Positions 24,187-32,930 of a stretch of DNA of 39,903 nt are shown here, piece after piece. The stretch lies in contig CAMOTA010000014.1 of the NCBI GenBank assembly GCA_946625225.1, forward strand, positions 1 through 39,903. The letters run 5' to 3'. This DNA is from UBA9715 sp003452695 (GTDB taxonomy: Bacteria > Actinomycetota > Coriobacteriia > Coriobacteriales > Eggerthellaceae). The notes below the pieces were generated by a model, which worked only from the letters and a program-made list of their open reading frames with translations, searched no databases and had not been told where the DNA came from. The stretch's first letter is position 1; every line of letters starts with the position of its first letter. The position numbers and the translations under genes were made by a program.

Positions 24187-24282
24187 TTGATTGAAATTCC
24201 GGTCAAGCCTGAAAATGCGCAGGAATACACCAGGCCTCTCATCGACTTTGACGCATATTTCGACCCGAATGATAACACGTCA
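24187..24282 (+). CDS. Possible short gene fragment
   Basis: A TTG start at 24187 preceded by GAGGTGA opens a frame for LIEIPVKPENAQEYTRPLID and FDAYFDPNDNT before running into a strong terminator hairpin at 24283; the frame itself stays open to 24498. I do not recognise it. Composition resembles the csn2 region more than the housekeeping genes. It may be the start or a fragment of a phage or mobile gene. Confidence 0.25.
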
Positions 24283-24305
24283 GCCGTCCGCACGGGCGGC
24301 TTTTT
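24283..24305 (+). terminator. Rho-independent terminator
   Basis: GCCGTCC (24283-24289) pairs with GGGCGGC (24294-24300) with one G-U pair around loop GCAC, and TTTTT follows at once. This is the best plus-strand terminator in the island. Such terminators often separate head and tail modules in phages, in line with the phage-like material around it. Confidence 0.7.
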
Positions 24306-24340
24306 CAATGCCCATCAACGGAAGGGGGGCGCGTCACCGA

Positions 24341-24498
24341 TGGCGCTGTTCGAGAACCTGCGCAGCCCGTTCTCGCCGAACGTGGCCTACGTCTACGGCG
24401 GCGGGATGGACGTGGGCGTGCGCGTGGCCGGCGAAATAGGGATCCGCCACGCCCCTTGCCATTCACGGCGGCAACTCCCAGGCAACGCGAGCCTCTGA
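24341..24498 (+). CDS. Possible truncated phage-like gene
   Basis: ATG 24341 is preceded by GGAAGGGGGG and gives MALFENLRSPFSPNVAYVYG then GGMDVGVRVAGEIG, after which the frame shifts in character and stops at 24498. The first 34 residues look like real coding sequence; the rest does not. It follows a terminator, as a first gene of a new transcript would. I cannot name the family. Confidence 0.3.
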
Positions 24499-24532
24499 AA
24501 CGTGTCGGTTGCAATTCCTCACACGATGGGAA

Positions 24533-24875
24533 GGGCATAATAAGCCCCCGTTATGCCACCCACGTGCCGGCTTGCCAGGCGCGCGGTGCTGCGACCAGGG
24601 CTTTCGGCAGCCGGCAACCGCACAAGGGGCGCGGCAGGGCATAATAAGGCCCAATTATGCCCCCCGCGTGCCGGCTTGCCAGATGCACGCTCTTGCGGCC
24701 AGGGCTTTCGGCAGCCGGCTGCGAAGCATGGGGCGAGACAGCGCATAATAGCGCCCAATTATGCGCCCCCGCGCGCTGGCTTGCCAGATGCACGCTCTTG
24801 CGGCCAGGGCTTTCGGCGGCCAGCTGCCGAGCATGGGGCGAGGCGGGGCATAATAACGCCCTGTTATGCCGACCG
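24533..24875. repeat. 104-105 bp tandem repeat with conserved hairpins
   Basis: Four hairpin units start at 24533, 24637, 24741 and 24846 (periods 104, 104 and 105), and the 80 bp between them are also similar (shared GGCTTGCCAGATGCACGCTC and GGGCTTTCGGC). Hairpin 2 pairs GGGCATAAT with ATTATGCCC and hairpin 3 pairs GCGCATAAT with ATTATGCGC, both perfect 9-bp stems around 8-nt loops, so one base pair has changed on both sides. Hairpins 1 and 4 keep GGCATAA with TTATGCC. The period is not a multiple of three and no gene is supported. The array lies between the decayed CRISPR island and the ppk1 promoter. Confidence 0.75.
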
Positions 24876-24935
24876 CCCTCGCGCGTCTTATTCCGTGGTG
24901 CGTGCTTTCGAAGGACGCTAGCCAACAGGTTGCGG

Positions 24936-24941
24936 TATAGT
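24936..24941 (+). promoter_or_regulatory. Putative -10 element for ppk1
   Basis: TATAGT, 44 bp before the ppk1 ATG, in a locally AT-richer stretch. No convincing -35 hexamer is found at 16-18 bp upstream. AGAGGATAGG at 24974-24983 serves as ribosome binding site. Confidence 0.3.
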
Positions 24942-24985
24942 AGACACGTTATGCAAACGTCCGGATATTGAAGTAGAGGATAGGC

Positions 24986-27900
24986 ATGAACGAAAACGAG
25001 ACCCCCACCGAATCGGGCATCGCCGGCAATGCTGCTCAGCCGCAGCGTGTGCAGGCAGACGCCCTGTTTGGAAGTGCGATTTCGAATGACGCCAATCTTG
25101 TTTCCGCAGACGATTCGCCCGTGGAAGCTCAGGTAGGGGCGGCGCAGTTCGAGCCAACTGCGCGAGTGGGCGCCGAAATGGGCGCGCAGAGCTCCGATGC
25201 ATCCCAGAAACCGCAAACGCAGGGCAGCGCTTCCGAGGCCCAGGATGCCGACATCGGGAACTTCGGGCCCCAGGACGCCGAAGCCAAGAACTCGAGGCCC
25301 CAGGGCGCCGAGGCGGGGAATTCCGATTCCCGACCCGCCGAAGCTGGAAATCTCGATTCCCAGGGCGCCGCAACTGGTGAAACCGAAGCGCAGGACGCCG
25401 AAGCCGGTGAAACCGAACCCCAGGGCGCCGCGACCGCTGAAGCTGGCCCTGAAAGCATCGAGGACCTTCCCGTGTTCAGTTTGGAACCTCCCGCCGACCC
25501 GGCGCTGCAGCGTTCCGCCCAGGACCGCCTCGACGATAGCGCGACCATCGCGAACGCAGAAGAATTCCCGCAGGGTGGGGAAGAGGCTCCGACGGCGATG
25601 CCCGGACTCGGCGTGGAAGACGAAGCGGCCCTGCTGGCTGCGCTGAATGCCTTCGGCGAAGCTGGCCGGTCTTCAGATCCCGACTCCGCACAGGGCGATT
25701 CTCGCGAACAACAACCGGCCGACCCCGCCGAAGCGCCGCTCGCGGCGGGCGGCGATTTCGAAGCCGATGTCGACCCCGCCGCAGCTGAATTGCAGGCGCA
25801 GGCCGAATCCGGCACGACGCACCAGCCCGAGCAGGCCGAAGGCGATTTCGTGTTTTCCCTGGAGCCGCCTCCCGACCCCGCCATACAGGCGGTCGCCGCA
25901 TCGGCGTTGGCCAGCTTCCTGGACAATGCCCAGCGAAGCGAGCAAGGCGGCGCAAATGCCCCCGCGGCCCCGGCCGTCGATGAAAACGCGAGTCTCTACG
26001 ACATAGAAGTCGACTTCCCCGAAGCGGCGGACAAGACCGCTTCCGAGCCCGTGCAAACCTCTGCGGACAAACCTGTTGCCGACGGGGAAGGGGCGCCCGT
26101 CGAAACCGAGGACGGCATTGCCGCCGAGCATGTCGACGAAGAGGCCGTTGAAGCCGATGGCGCCGACGAGGGCGAGAACGCCACCGACGACGACGCCGAC
26201 ACCGCCGACGCCGACGAGGCCGAAGGCAACGCGAACGAAGAAAACGAAGAAAACGAGGACCTGGACGACGAGGACGACGAGGACCTGGACGTCGACGAAG
26301 AAGACGACGACGAAGACGACCTGGACCCCCATATCTTCATGCAGAACCGCGAGCTGTCCTGGCTCACCTTCAACGAGCGCGTGCTGGACCAGGGCGCGGA
26401 CGAATCGGTGCCCCTGCTCGAGCGCCTGAACTTCATATCCATCTTCTGGTCCAACCTGCAAGAGTTCTTCATGGTGCGCGTGGGCAGCCTGACCGACCTG
26501 AGCTACATCGACCCGCCGGTCGTCGATTCCAAGACCGGCATGACCGCCGTCGAGCAGATCAAGGCTATCCACGAGCGTTGCCGCGAGCTGTATCCCATCC
26601 AGGAAAGCTACTACGAGCACGTGCGCGGGTCGCTTGCCAAGGAAGGCGTGCGCCACCTGCGCCCCGACGACCTGTCCGACGAACAGCGCAACTACCTGTC
26701 GGGATTCGTGAAGTTCAACGTCGAGCCCTTCCTGTCGCCGCAGATTATCAACCCGCAGCACCCGTTCCCGCACCTGGAGAACGGCAAGCTGTACATCCTG
26801 GTGCGCCTGGACGATGGCTCGGGCGCAGCCGACGGCAAGAAGAAGGGCAAGAAGGGCAAGAAGGCCAAGGAAGCCAAGAAGGGCGGCGCCCAGGGCGTCG
26901 TGCTCGGGCTAATCCCGCTGCCGCACCAGTGCGAGCGCATAATCAAGCTGCCGGGCCGTGGCTTCCAGTTCATCTTGCTGGAGCACGCCATCGAGATGTT
27001 CGCGCCGGAAATCTTCTCGATGTACAAGATTAAGCACACCAACGTGGTCTGCGTTACGCGCAACGCCGACATCGACGCAAACCAGACGGGCGACGAGCAG
27101 GACGAAGACTACCGCGAGCACATGAAGCGCCTGCTGAAGCAGCGCGCACGCCTGGCGCCGGTGCGCCTGGAATGCGAGCGCCCGCTGTCTCCGGTGGTCG
27201 AGAAGATGATGCTGAAGAAGCTCGGCCTGAAGCGCGGCCAGGTGTACGACACCATCGTCCCGCTGGACCTCAGCTTCACCTGGGGCCTGGGCGACCATCT
27301 TTCCGAGAAGAAGCGCGCGAAGTTGTCCAACCCGCCCTTCACGCCGGCCTGGCCGGCCGAGTTCAAGCGCACGGGGCGCATAATGGACCAGATAGGCGAG
27401 CGCGACATCCTGTTGTCGTATCCCTACGAGTCCATGGACCCGTTCGTGCAGCTGCTGAAGGAAGCGGCCGTCGACCCCGACGTCATATCCATTAAGATTA
27501 CCCTGTACCGTCTGGCCAGCCAGTCGCAGCTTGCCGAGGCGCTTATCGCTGCCGCCGAAAACGGCAAGGAGGTGATGGCGCTGTTCGAGCTGCGCGCACG
27601 GTTCGACGAGAGCAACAACATCGAATGGTCGCAGCGCTTCGAGCAGGCCGGGTGCCATGTAATCTACGGCTTCCACGACTACAAGGTGCATTCCAAGATC
27701 TGCTGCATAACGCGGCGCACGCCCGAGGGCGTGAAGCACATCACGCAGCTCGGCACGGGCAACTACAACGAGAAGACGGCCAAGCTCTACACCGATCTCA
27801 GCTTCATCACCACCGACGAGGCTTTCGGCCAGGATGCCGTGCGCTTCTTCCGCAACATGCTGCTGGAAAACGTGTCGGACGAATACGAGGTGCTGCGGGT

Positions 27901-29989
27901 CGCTCCGCTGCAGATAAAGCCCATGATCCTGGACAATCTGGACGAGCAGATCCGCCTGGCGCGCGCGGGCAAGCCCTGCGGGGCTTTCCTGAAGGCCAAT
28001 TCCATAACGGACAAGGACGTCATCGAAAAGATTGCCGAGGCGTCGCAGGCGGGCGTGAACGTAACGTTGTTCGTGCGCGGCATCTGCTGCCTGGTGCCCG
28101 AGGTGAAGGGCGCCACCGACAACGTGCGCGTCGTTTCCATCGTGGGCAGGCTGCTCGAGCACAGCCGCATCTACTGCTTCGGCACGCCCGACGACTGCAC
28201 GATATACCTGAGCAGCGCCGACCTGATGACGCGCAACCTGAACAAGCGCGTGGAGATTGCCTGGCCGATTCACAGCGAGCGCATTCGCAACGACATATTG
28301 GAATACATAGACGTGTGCCTTCACGACACCGCCAAGCTGCGCGAATTGCGCCCGAATGCCACCTACACGCCGCTCGGCGCCTTCTGCGATTTGGACGAAG
28401 AGGGCAACTCGCAGCCGGCCTTCGATGCGCAGACCTTCCTGATCGACCGTTCGGCGCGCATTGCCGAGCAGGCGCAAAACGCCGACGCCGCCGCGCAGGA
28501 GCAAGCGGCGAAGGCCAAGGAAGGCGAGCGCGTGAACGACCTCGTGGCCGAAATGGACGCGGAACTGGAATCGATGGTGAAACAGGGGGATGATGCGCAA
28601 GTCGTGCAGGAGGCGGCCGCGGCGGCGCAGCCCGAGCAGGAAGTAGCCACGGAAGCGCAGCCCGAGCAGGCGGCGGCGCCGGCGGTGTTGCCCGTGGCCG
28701 CAGCCGATGTTGCACGGCCCGTGGCAGATGCCGTGTCCGCTGCTGTCGTCGAGGAACCGCTGGCAGACGCTGTGGCCGCAGCCGATGCCGTGGAGTCAGC
28801 AGACGGTGCTGCGGAAACCGTAGACGACGCGCAGCCCACGACAGACGCCGTGGCTGCAGCCGACGTCGTGGAGCCTGCGGCTGATGACGTTGCAGCCGCG
28901 GCCGATGTCGTGGAACCCGTGGTTGATGACGTTGCAGCCGCGGCCGACGTCGTGGAACCCCTGGCCGATGCGCTGGAGCCCCAGGCGATTGCGCTGGAAC
29001 CCCAGGCGGTTGCGCCGGAACCCCAGGTGGCTGAACCGGAGCTCGCGGCCGATTCCGCAGGGCCCCAAGCGGATGCCTTGGAGTTTCCGATGCTCGAAAC
29101 GCCTGAAATCGAGCCTTCGCTGACCGACATGCCGCTCGAAGACTTGTTCGGCGAAACCATGCACGCAGCGCAACCTGCATCGTCCGAGCAGCAAATCGCG
29201 CAACAGCCCGTAGCGCAGGAGTTCGCGCAAGCGGCGGCGGAACCCATGGGGCAGCCCATGCAGCAGCCCGTGGAACAACCAGTGGAACAACCAGTGGAAC
29301 AACCAGTGGAACAACCAGTGGAACAACCCCCGCTTCAACAGGAGAACATTGAGTTCGCGCAGACAATGCAGGCATCGACGGATATGCAGCAGGTGCAGCC
29401 TCAGGCGATGGCCGCAGACATGCAGGCGGCTCAGGTGCCGATGGATGCCTTGCAAGCGCAACCGCAGCCGCAGGCGGGCGTGTTCGTGCAGCAGCCCTTG
29501 CAAGCACAGCCGCAGGCGAACGTGCAGCAACCCCTGGTTGACGCGCAGCTGCAGCCCCAGATGCAGCTGCAGCCGCAGGCGGGCGTGGACGTGCAGCTGC
29601 CGCAGAACCCGCAGATTCAACCCAACGTGCAACCTGAGCAGCTGGCCCAGTTGCAGCAGCAGGCAATGCCCGTGCAGGATCCGGCGCTCATCCAGCAGCA
29701 GGCCTTGCCCGGGCAGGACCCAGCGCAGCAGATGCAACAGGGAACGCCCCCGCAGGGTCCGGCGATGACGATGCAGCAGGGCACGCCGGTCGTTACCATG
29801 GGGTCGGGCATGCCGATGGGCGACACGCAGTTCGCGCCGCCCCCGGCCAGCGCACCCGCACCTGCGCCCGACGGCTCGCAACAGCCCCCGCAGCAGCCGG
29901 TGAACTTCTTCGACGACAGCCAGCGCGACATCGAGATGCCTCCCCAGAAGAAAGGCTTCTTTGCGCGCCTGTTCGGAAAGAAGGGCTAG
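24986..29989 (+). CDS. ppk1: Polyphosphate kinase 1 with very long low-complexity N- and C-terminal extensions
   Basis: A 1667-residue protein; PPK1 is normally about 690-740. The enzyme core spans about residues 446-1150: MQNRELSWLTFNERVLDQGA at its start, the autophosphorylated His902 in YKVHSKICCI, the second catalytic His1059 in LLEHSRIYCFG, and DLSFTWGLG, ELRARFDESNNI and LGTGNYNEKTAKLYTDLSF between. It reversibly makes polyphosphate from ATP. Residues 1-445 are highly acidic and repetitive, ending in an almost pure Asp/Glu tract. A Lys/Gly-rich loop (GKKKGKKGKKAKEAKKGG) is inserted near residue 615. Residues 1157-1667 are Ala/Val/Glu/Asp repeats, then Gln/Pro/Met-rich, ending KKGFFARLFGKKG, a basic amphipathic tail. 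The frame is unbroken throughout. A PPK2 gene follows 87 bp later. Confidence 0.92.
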   Translation: MNENETPTESGIAGNAAQPQRVQADALFGSAISNDANLVSADDSPVEAQVGAAQFEPTARVGAEMGAQSSDASQKPQTQGSASEAQDADIGNFGPQDAEAKNSRPQGAEAGNSDSRPAEAGNLDSQGAATGETEAQDAEAGETEPQGAATAEAGPESIEDLPVFSLEPPADPALQRSAQDRLDDSATIANAEEFPQGGEEAPTAMPGLGVEDEAALLAALNAFGEAGRSSDPDSAQGDSREQQPADPAEAPLAAGGDFEADVDPAAAELQAQAESGTTHQPEQAEGDFVFSLEPPPDPAIQAVAASALASFLDNAQRSEQGGANAPAAPAVDENASLYDIEVDFPEAADKTASEPVQTSADKPVADGEGAPVETEDGIAAEHVDEEAVEADGADEGENATDDDADTADADEAEGNANEENEENEDLDDEDDEDLDVDEEDDDEDDLDPHIFMQNRELSWLTFNERVLDQGADESVPLLERLNFISIFWSNLQEFFMVRVGSLTDLSYIDPPVVDSKTGMTAVEQIKAIHERCRELYPIQESYYEHVRGSLAKEGVRHLRPDDLSDEQRNYLSGFVKFNVEPFLSPQIINPQHPFPHLENGKLYILVRLDDGSGAADGKKKGKKGKKAKEAKKGGAQGVVLGLIPLPHQCERIIKLPGRGFQFILLEHAIEMFAPEIFSMYKIKHTNVVCVTRNADIDANQTGDEQDEDYREHMKRLLKQRARLAPVRLECERPLSPVVEKMMLKKLGLKRGQVYDTIVPLDLSFTWGLGDHLSEKKRAKLSNPPFTPAWPAEFKRTGRIMDQIGERDILLSYPYESMDPFVQLLKEAAVDPDVISIKITLYRLASQSQLAEALIAAAENGKEVMALFELRARFDESNNIEWSQRFEQAGCHVIYGFHDYKVHSKICCITRRTPEGVKHITQLGTGNYNEKTAKLYTDLSFITTDEAFGQDAVRFFRNMLLENVSDEYEVLRVAPLQIKPMILDNLDEQIRLARAGKPCGAFLKANSITDKDVIEKIAEASQAGVNVTLFVRGICCLVPEVKGATDNVRVVSIVGRLLEHSRIYCFGTPDDCTIYLSSADLMTRNLNKRVEIAWPIHSERIRNDILEYIDVCLHDTAKLRELRPNATYTPLGAFCDLDEEGNSQPAFDAQTFLIDRSARIAEQAQNADAAAQEQAAKAKEGERVNDLVAEMDAELESMVKQGDDAQVVQEAAAAAQPEQEVATEAQPEQAAAPAVLPVAAADVARPVADAVSAAVVEEPLADAVAAADAVESADGAAETVDDAQPTTDAVAAADVVEPAADDVAAAADVVEPVVDDVAAAADVVEPLADALEPQAIALEPQAVAPEPQVAEPELAADSAGPQADALEFPMLETPEIEPSLTDMPLEDLFGETMHAAQPASSEQQIAQQPVAQEFAQAAAEPMGQPMQQPVEQPVEQPVEQPVEQPVEQPPLQQENIEFAQTMQASTDMQQVQPQAMAADMQAAQVPMDALQAQPQPQAGVFVQQPLQAQPQANVQQPLVDAQLQPQMQLQPQAGVDVQLPQNPQIQPNVQPEQLAQLQQQAMPVQDPALIQQQALPGQDPAQQMQQGTPPQGPAMTMQQGTPVVTMGSGMPMGDTQFAPPPASAPAPAPDGSQQPPQQPVNFFDDSQRDIEMPPQKKGFFARLFGKKG
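29270..29329 (+). repeat. 12-bp tandem repeat inside ppk1
   Basis: Five consecutive units of GTGGAACAACCA (the last ends in CCC), encoding Val-Glu-Gln-Pro five times in the C-terminal extension of PPK1. Near-perfect nucleotide identity points to recent expansion by slippage, and the unit preserves the frame. Confidence 0.9.
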
Positions 29990-30076
29990 GAAACCCGCAG
30001 TGCGCAGCCGCTCGCCTGTCGGGACGTCGCGGTGAAGCAAGGAACATGGCGAAGGAAACACGACGAAAGGATCACC

Positions 30077-31831
30077 ATGCTCGAGCAAGTCGATTTCAAC
30101 GTAGAAAAGATGAGCAAAGAGGAATACAAACCTTTGGCCAAGGAGCTTATCAACAAGCTCGTCGTGTTGCAGCAGCAAGCCCGTACCAAAGGAATCGGGC
30201 TGGTGGTGCTGTTCGAAGGATGGGGCGGCGCCGGCAAGGGCAGCCGCATTTCCGACTTGATGTACGCGCTGGACGCGCGTGCAACCAGCGTGCACGTTAC
30301 CGAGGAGCTGGACATCGACGCCGCGAAGAACTTCGCGGGCGTGAAGTGGGGAGTAACCGATTACGACCCGGTAATGAAGCAGTTCTGGTCGGCGCTCGGC
30401 GAACGCGGCACCATAACTTTCTTCGACCGCGGCTGGTACACGGCTGCAATCGAGCAGGGCATTGCCGAGCTGGCGCACGACCGCATCGATGCAGTGCAGA
30501 AGCTGGCCAAGAAGGGCAAGCACAAGTCGCTCGTGGAAGATGGCGCCTCGAAGGCCCGTGGCGAATTCCATGGCGATGTCATTGCCAGCTACCAGCGCAT
30601 CGCCCACAACTTCGAGCAGATGCTCGTGGACGACGGCTATGTGGTAATCAAGCTGTTCGTTCACGTGAGCAAGGAAGCGCAGAAAAAGCGCCTGAAGCAT
30701 TTGCGTCACAACCCCAACACCGCCTGGCGCGTCAGCGACGAGAAGCTCGCGGAGCTTAAGTACTACGATCAGGCCTATGTCATGTACGATCGCCTGCTCG
30801 AAACGAGCAACTTCGCTTTCGCGCCATGGACGCTCGTGAACGGCGAGGACTGGCGTGCGGCAAATGTCCAGGTGGCCAGAGCGCTGGTGGACGCCATCGA
30901 ACACGAGCTGGCAAGCGCTCCCGACGCCGCTGCCGAGGCCGCCAAGCAGAAAGCAGCCGAGAACTCGGCCCGCGCTGCCGCTGTGGCCGCGGGCGGAGCC
31001 TCAGAGGGCCAGGTCGACGATCCCGATGCCGTGCTGAAGGCCGCCGAGGAAGAGGCGGCGTTGCAGCACGCATATGCACCGCGCGGCTCTAACTACATCA
31101 TAATGGCGGGGTATCCCCAGATAGACCATACGGTGGAAAAGCCCCGCATCGAAACCGAAGAGGAATACAAGGCCCAGCTGAAGATGGAGCAGCGGCGCTT
31201 CTACGAGCTGGAGCTGGAAATGTATCAGAAGCGCGTTCCGCTCATGCTCATGTACGAGGGCTGGGATGCCGCAGGCAAGGGCGGCAACATCAAGCGCATC
31301 TGCCAGGCAATCGACGCCCGCGCCTACACGGTGTATCCGTCTCCTGCGCCCACCAAGCCAGAGCTGATGCATCCTCATCTGTGGCGCTATTGGATCCGCC
31401 TGCCCAGGGCGGGCCATGTGGGCATCTACGATCGCAGCTGGTATGGGCGTGTGCTCGTAGAACGCGTGGAGGGCTTCGCCAGCCCGGAGCAGTGGTCGCG
31501 CGCCTACGACGAGATTAACGCGTTCGAATACGAGCTCGTGCAATGGGGCGCCATCCTGCTGAAGTTCTGGGTGGATGTCACCCCCGACGAGCAGCTGCGC
31601 CGTTTCGAGGCGCGTCAGGCCGATCCCACCAAGACCTGGAAGATTACCGAGGAGGACTGGCGCAACCGCGACAAGTACCCGCAGTACAAGTCTGCCGTCG
31701 ACGACATGTTCCGCCTGACGTCGACCACGTTCGCGCCATGGATCGTCCTTGAAAGCGACGACAAGCACTATGCGCGAATCCAGGCGCTGCGGGCTATTAA
31801 CGAGGCGCTCGAAGCGCGTCTTCACAAGTAG
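30077..31831 (+). CDS. Two-domain PPK2, polyphosphate:AMP phosphotransferase type
   Basis: A 584-residue protein with two PPK2 domains in tandem, as in PA3455-type polyphosphate:AMP phosphotransferase (class II PPK2, AMP to ADP). Domain 1 has Walker A FEGWGGAGKGS (46-56) and the lid/Walker B TFFDRGWYT (114-122). Domain 2 has YEGWDAAGKGGNIKR (near 393-407) and YDRSWYGRVLVERVEG (near 451-466). In domain 1 several conserved positions differ (WGGAGKGS, TTRAxxx region less basic), consistent with the regulatory first domain of such proteins. The linker (about 275-335) is Ala-rich. ATG 30077 follows GAAAGGATCACC. With PPK1 it would let the cell move phosphate between ATP, polyphosphate and AMP/ADP. 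Confidence 0.87.
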   Translation: MLEQVDFNVEKMSKEEYKPLAKELINKLVVLQQQARTKGIGLVVLFEGWGGAGKGSRISDLMYALDARATSVHVTEELDIDAAKNFAGVKWGVTDYDPVMKQFWSALGERGTITFFDRGWYTAAIEQGIAELAHDRIDAVQKLAKKGKHKSLVEDGASKARGEFHGDVIASYQRIAHNFEQMLVDDGYVVIKLFVHVSKEAQKKRLKHLRHNPNTAWRVSDEKLAELKYYDQAYVMYDRLLETSNFAFAPWTLVNGEDWRAANVQVARALVDAIEHELASAPDAAAEAAKQKAAENSARAAAVAAGGASEGQVDDPDAVLKAAEEEAALQHAYAPRGSNYIIMAGYPQIDHTVEKPRIETEEEYKAQLKMEQRRFYELELEMYQKRVPLMLMYEGWDAAGKGGNIKRICQAIDARAYTVYPSPAPTKPELMHPHLWRYWIRLPRAGHVGIYDRSWYGRVLVERVEGFASPEQWSRAYDEINAFEYELVQWGAILLKFWVDVTPDEQLRRFEARQADPTKTWKITEEDWRNRDKYPQYKSAVDDMFRLTSTTFAPWIVLESDDKHYARIQALRAINEALEARLHK

Positions 31832-31939
31832 TTTTTCAGCGGGCGGGTGGCGCTGCCCGGTTCCTGCCGCAGCCGCGCCGGGAGCGCGGCCGGCCGGCGG
31901 GGCGGGGCATGCCGCCTGCCTGCATTGTTCGGAGGTCGA

Positions 31940-32872
31940 ATGGAAGTTCAAGACGGCCAAACTGAGTATACGGGCGCAATCGACACGGGCATCACGGCCG
32001 CGCAGGCCCGCGAGCTGTACGAAGCGGACCAGAAAGTGCGCAAGCGCCGGCGCAGCCCGTGGTTCACGGTGTTCGTAATCGCCATGATCGTGCTCGTGGC
32101 CTCGCTCGGCGCGCTCGGCGTAATTGCCTTCAGCTACCTGCAGGGCCAGCAGAAGTACGATGCCATTGCGCAGACGTCGGATTTCAATCCGACCCAGCTG
32201 GAAAACGGCCTTTCGGCCACGGTGGACTGGGATGCGCTGCTCGCGGCCAACCCCGATACCGCGGCCTGGCTCTACATACCCAACACGGTGGTGAACTACC
32301 CGGTGGTGCAGGGCCAGGACAACGACCACTACCTGTACTACGATTTCGACGGCAACCAGGGCTGGCTGGCTGAATACGGAGCCATCTTCCTGGACTACCG
32401 TAACAAGCGCGACTTCTCCGATCCGGTGTCGTTCATCTACGGCCACCACATGAACGACGGGTCGATGTTCGCGTCCATAGCGCAGATGGCCGACCAGGCG
32501 CGTTTCGACGAATGCCGCACGCAGTACGTGCTTTCGCCCGGGGGCAACTACCGCCTGCGCTCGTTCGCGCTCGTGCACTGCGGCGCCGACGAGCCCATCG
32601 TTGAAACCACCTTTGCCAGCCGCAAGGACATGGTGGCATACATCCAGGACAAGATGGACCGTTCGATGGTGGCGGTGGGCGATGCGCCCCCGGCGGAATC
32701 CATACGCAAGGTGTTTGCGCTTGCCACCTGCGACAACTATTCTGCGGGCCGCTACATCCTGTTCTGCTACGTGGAAGACACCACGGCATCGGGCCTTTCG
32801 GGAAACATCGGCCTGGGAACGAACGAGGAAGGCCAGACGGTCGGATTCGACAACGGCCTGGCTCCCGAATAG
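31940..32872 (+). CDS. Class B sortase
   Basis: A 310-residue membrane-anchored transpeptidase of the class B sortase type. A basic stretch KVRKRRRSP is followed by one membrane pass (about 41-66), then an extracellular catalytic domain. The catalytic His lies in IYGHHMNDGSMF (about 169), Cys264 in LATCDN and Arg271 in RYILFC, the usual triad order. TAAWLYIPNTVVNYPVVQG is typical of class B. Class B enzymes attach haem-uptake proteins or pili to the wall; no sorting-signal protein is encoded in the window, so the substrate is elsewhere. ATG 31940 follows GGAGG by 4 bp. Confidence 0.88.
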   Translation: MEVQDGQTEYTGAIDTGITAAQARELYEADQKVRKRRRSPWFTVFVIAMIVLVASLGALGVIAFSYLQGQQKYDAIAQTSDFNPTQLENGLSATVDWDALLAANPDTAAWLYIPNTVVNYPVVQGQDNDHYLYYDFDGNQGWLAEYGAIFLDYRNKRDFSDPVSFIYGHHMNDGSMFASIAQMADQARFDECRTQYVLSPGGNYRLRSFALVHCGADEPIVETTFASRKDMVAYIQDKMDRSMVAVGDAPPAESIRKVFALATCDNYSAGRYILFCYVEDTTASGLSGNIGLGTNEEGQTVGFDNGLAPE

Positions 32873-32930
32873 CGCCGAGGGCCAACGGCATCACGCATTC
32901 GGCAACGCGACGAAAGGGGACGATGGCGTC

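Noticed and set aside
22055..24500. A complete integrated prophage or integrative element
   Set aside because: No integrase, attachment-site repeats or structural module is present; only fragments are seen.
24551..25216. Open frames in both strands across the 104-bp tandem repeats
   Set aside because: The period is not a multiple of three, and no start signal or family is seen; the repetitive translation only mirrors the DNA repeat.
28796..30904. A 702-codon open frame on the minus strand across ppk1 and PPK2
   Set aside because: Its translation is Leu/Arg/His-rich without any domain and lies opposite strongly supported genes.
31940..32872. A sortase-pilin or haem-uptake cluster
   Set aside because: No protein with a sorting signal or NEAT domain lies nearby; the neighbours are PPK2 and purM.
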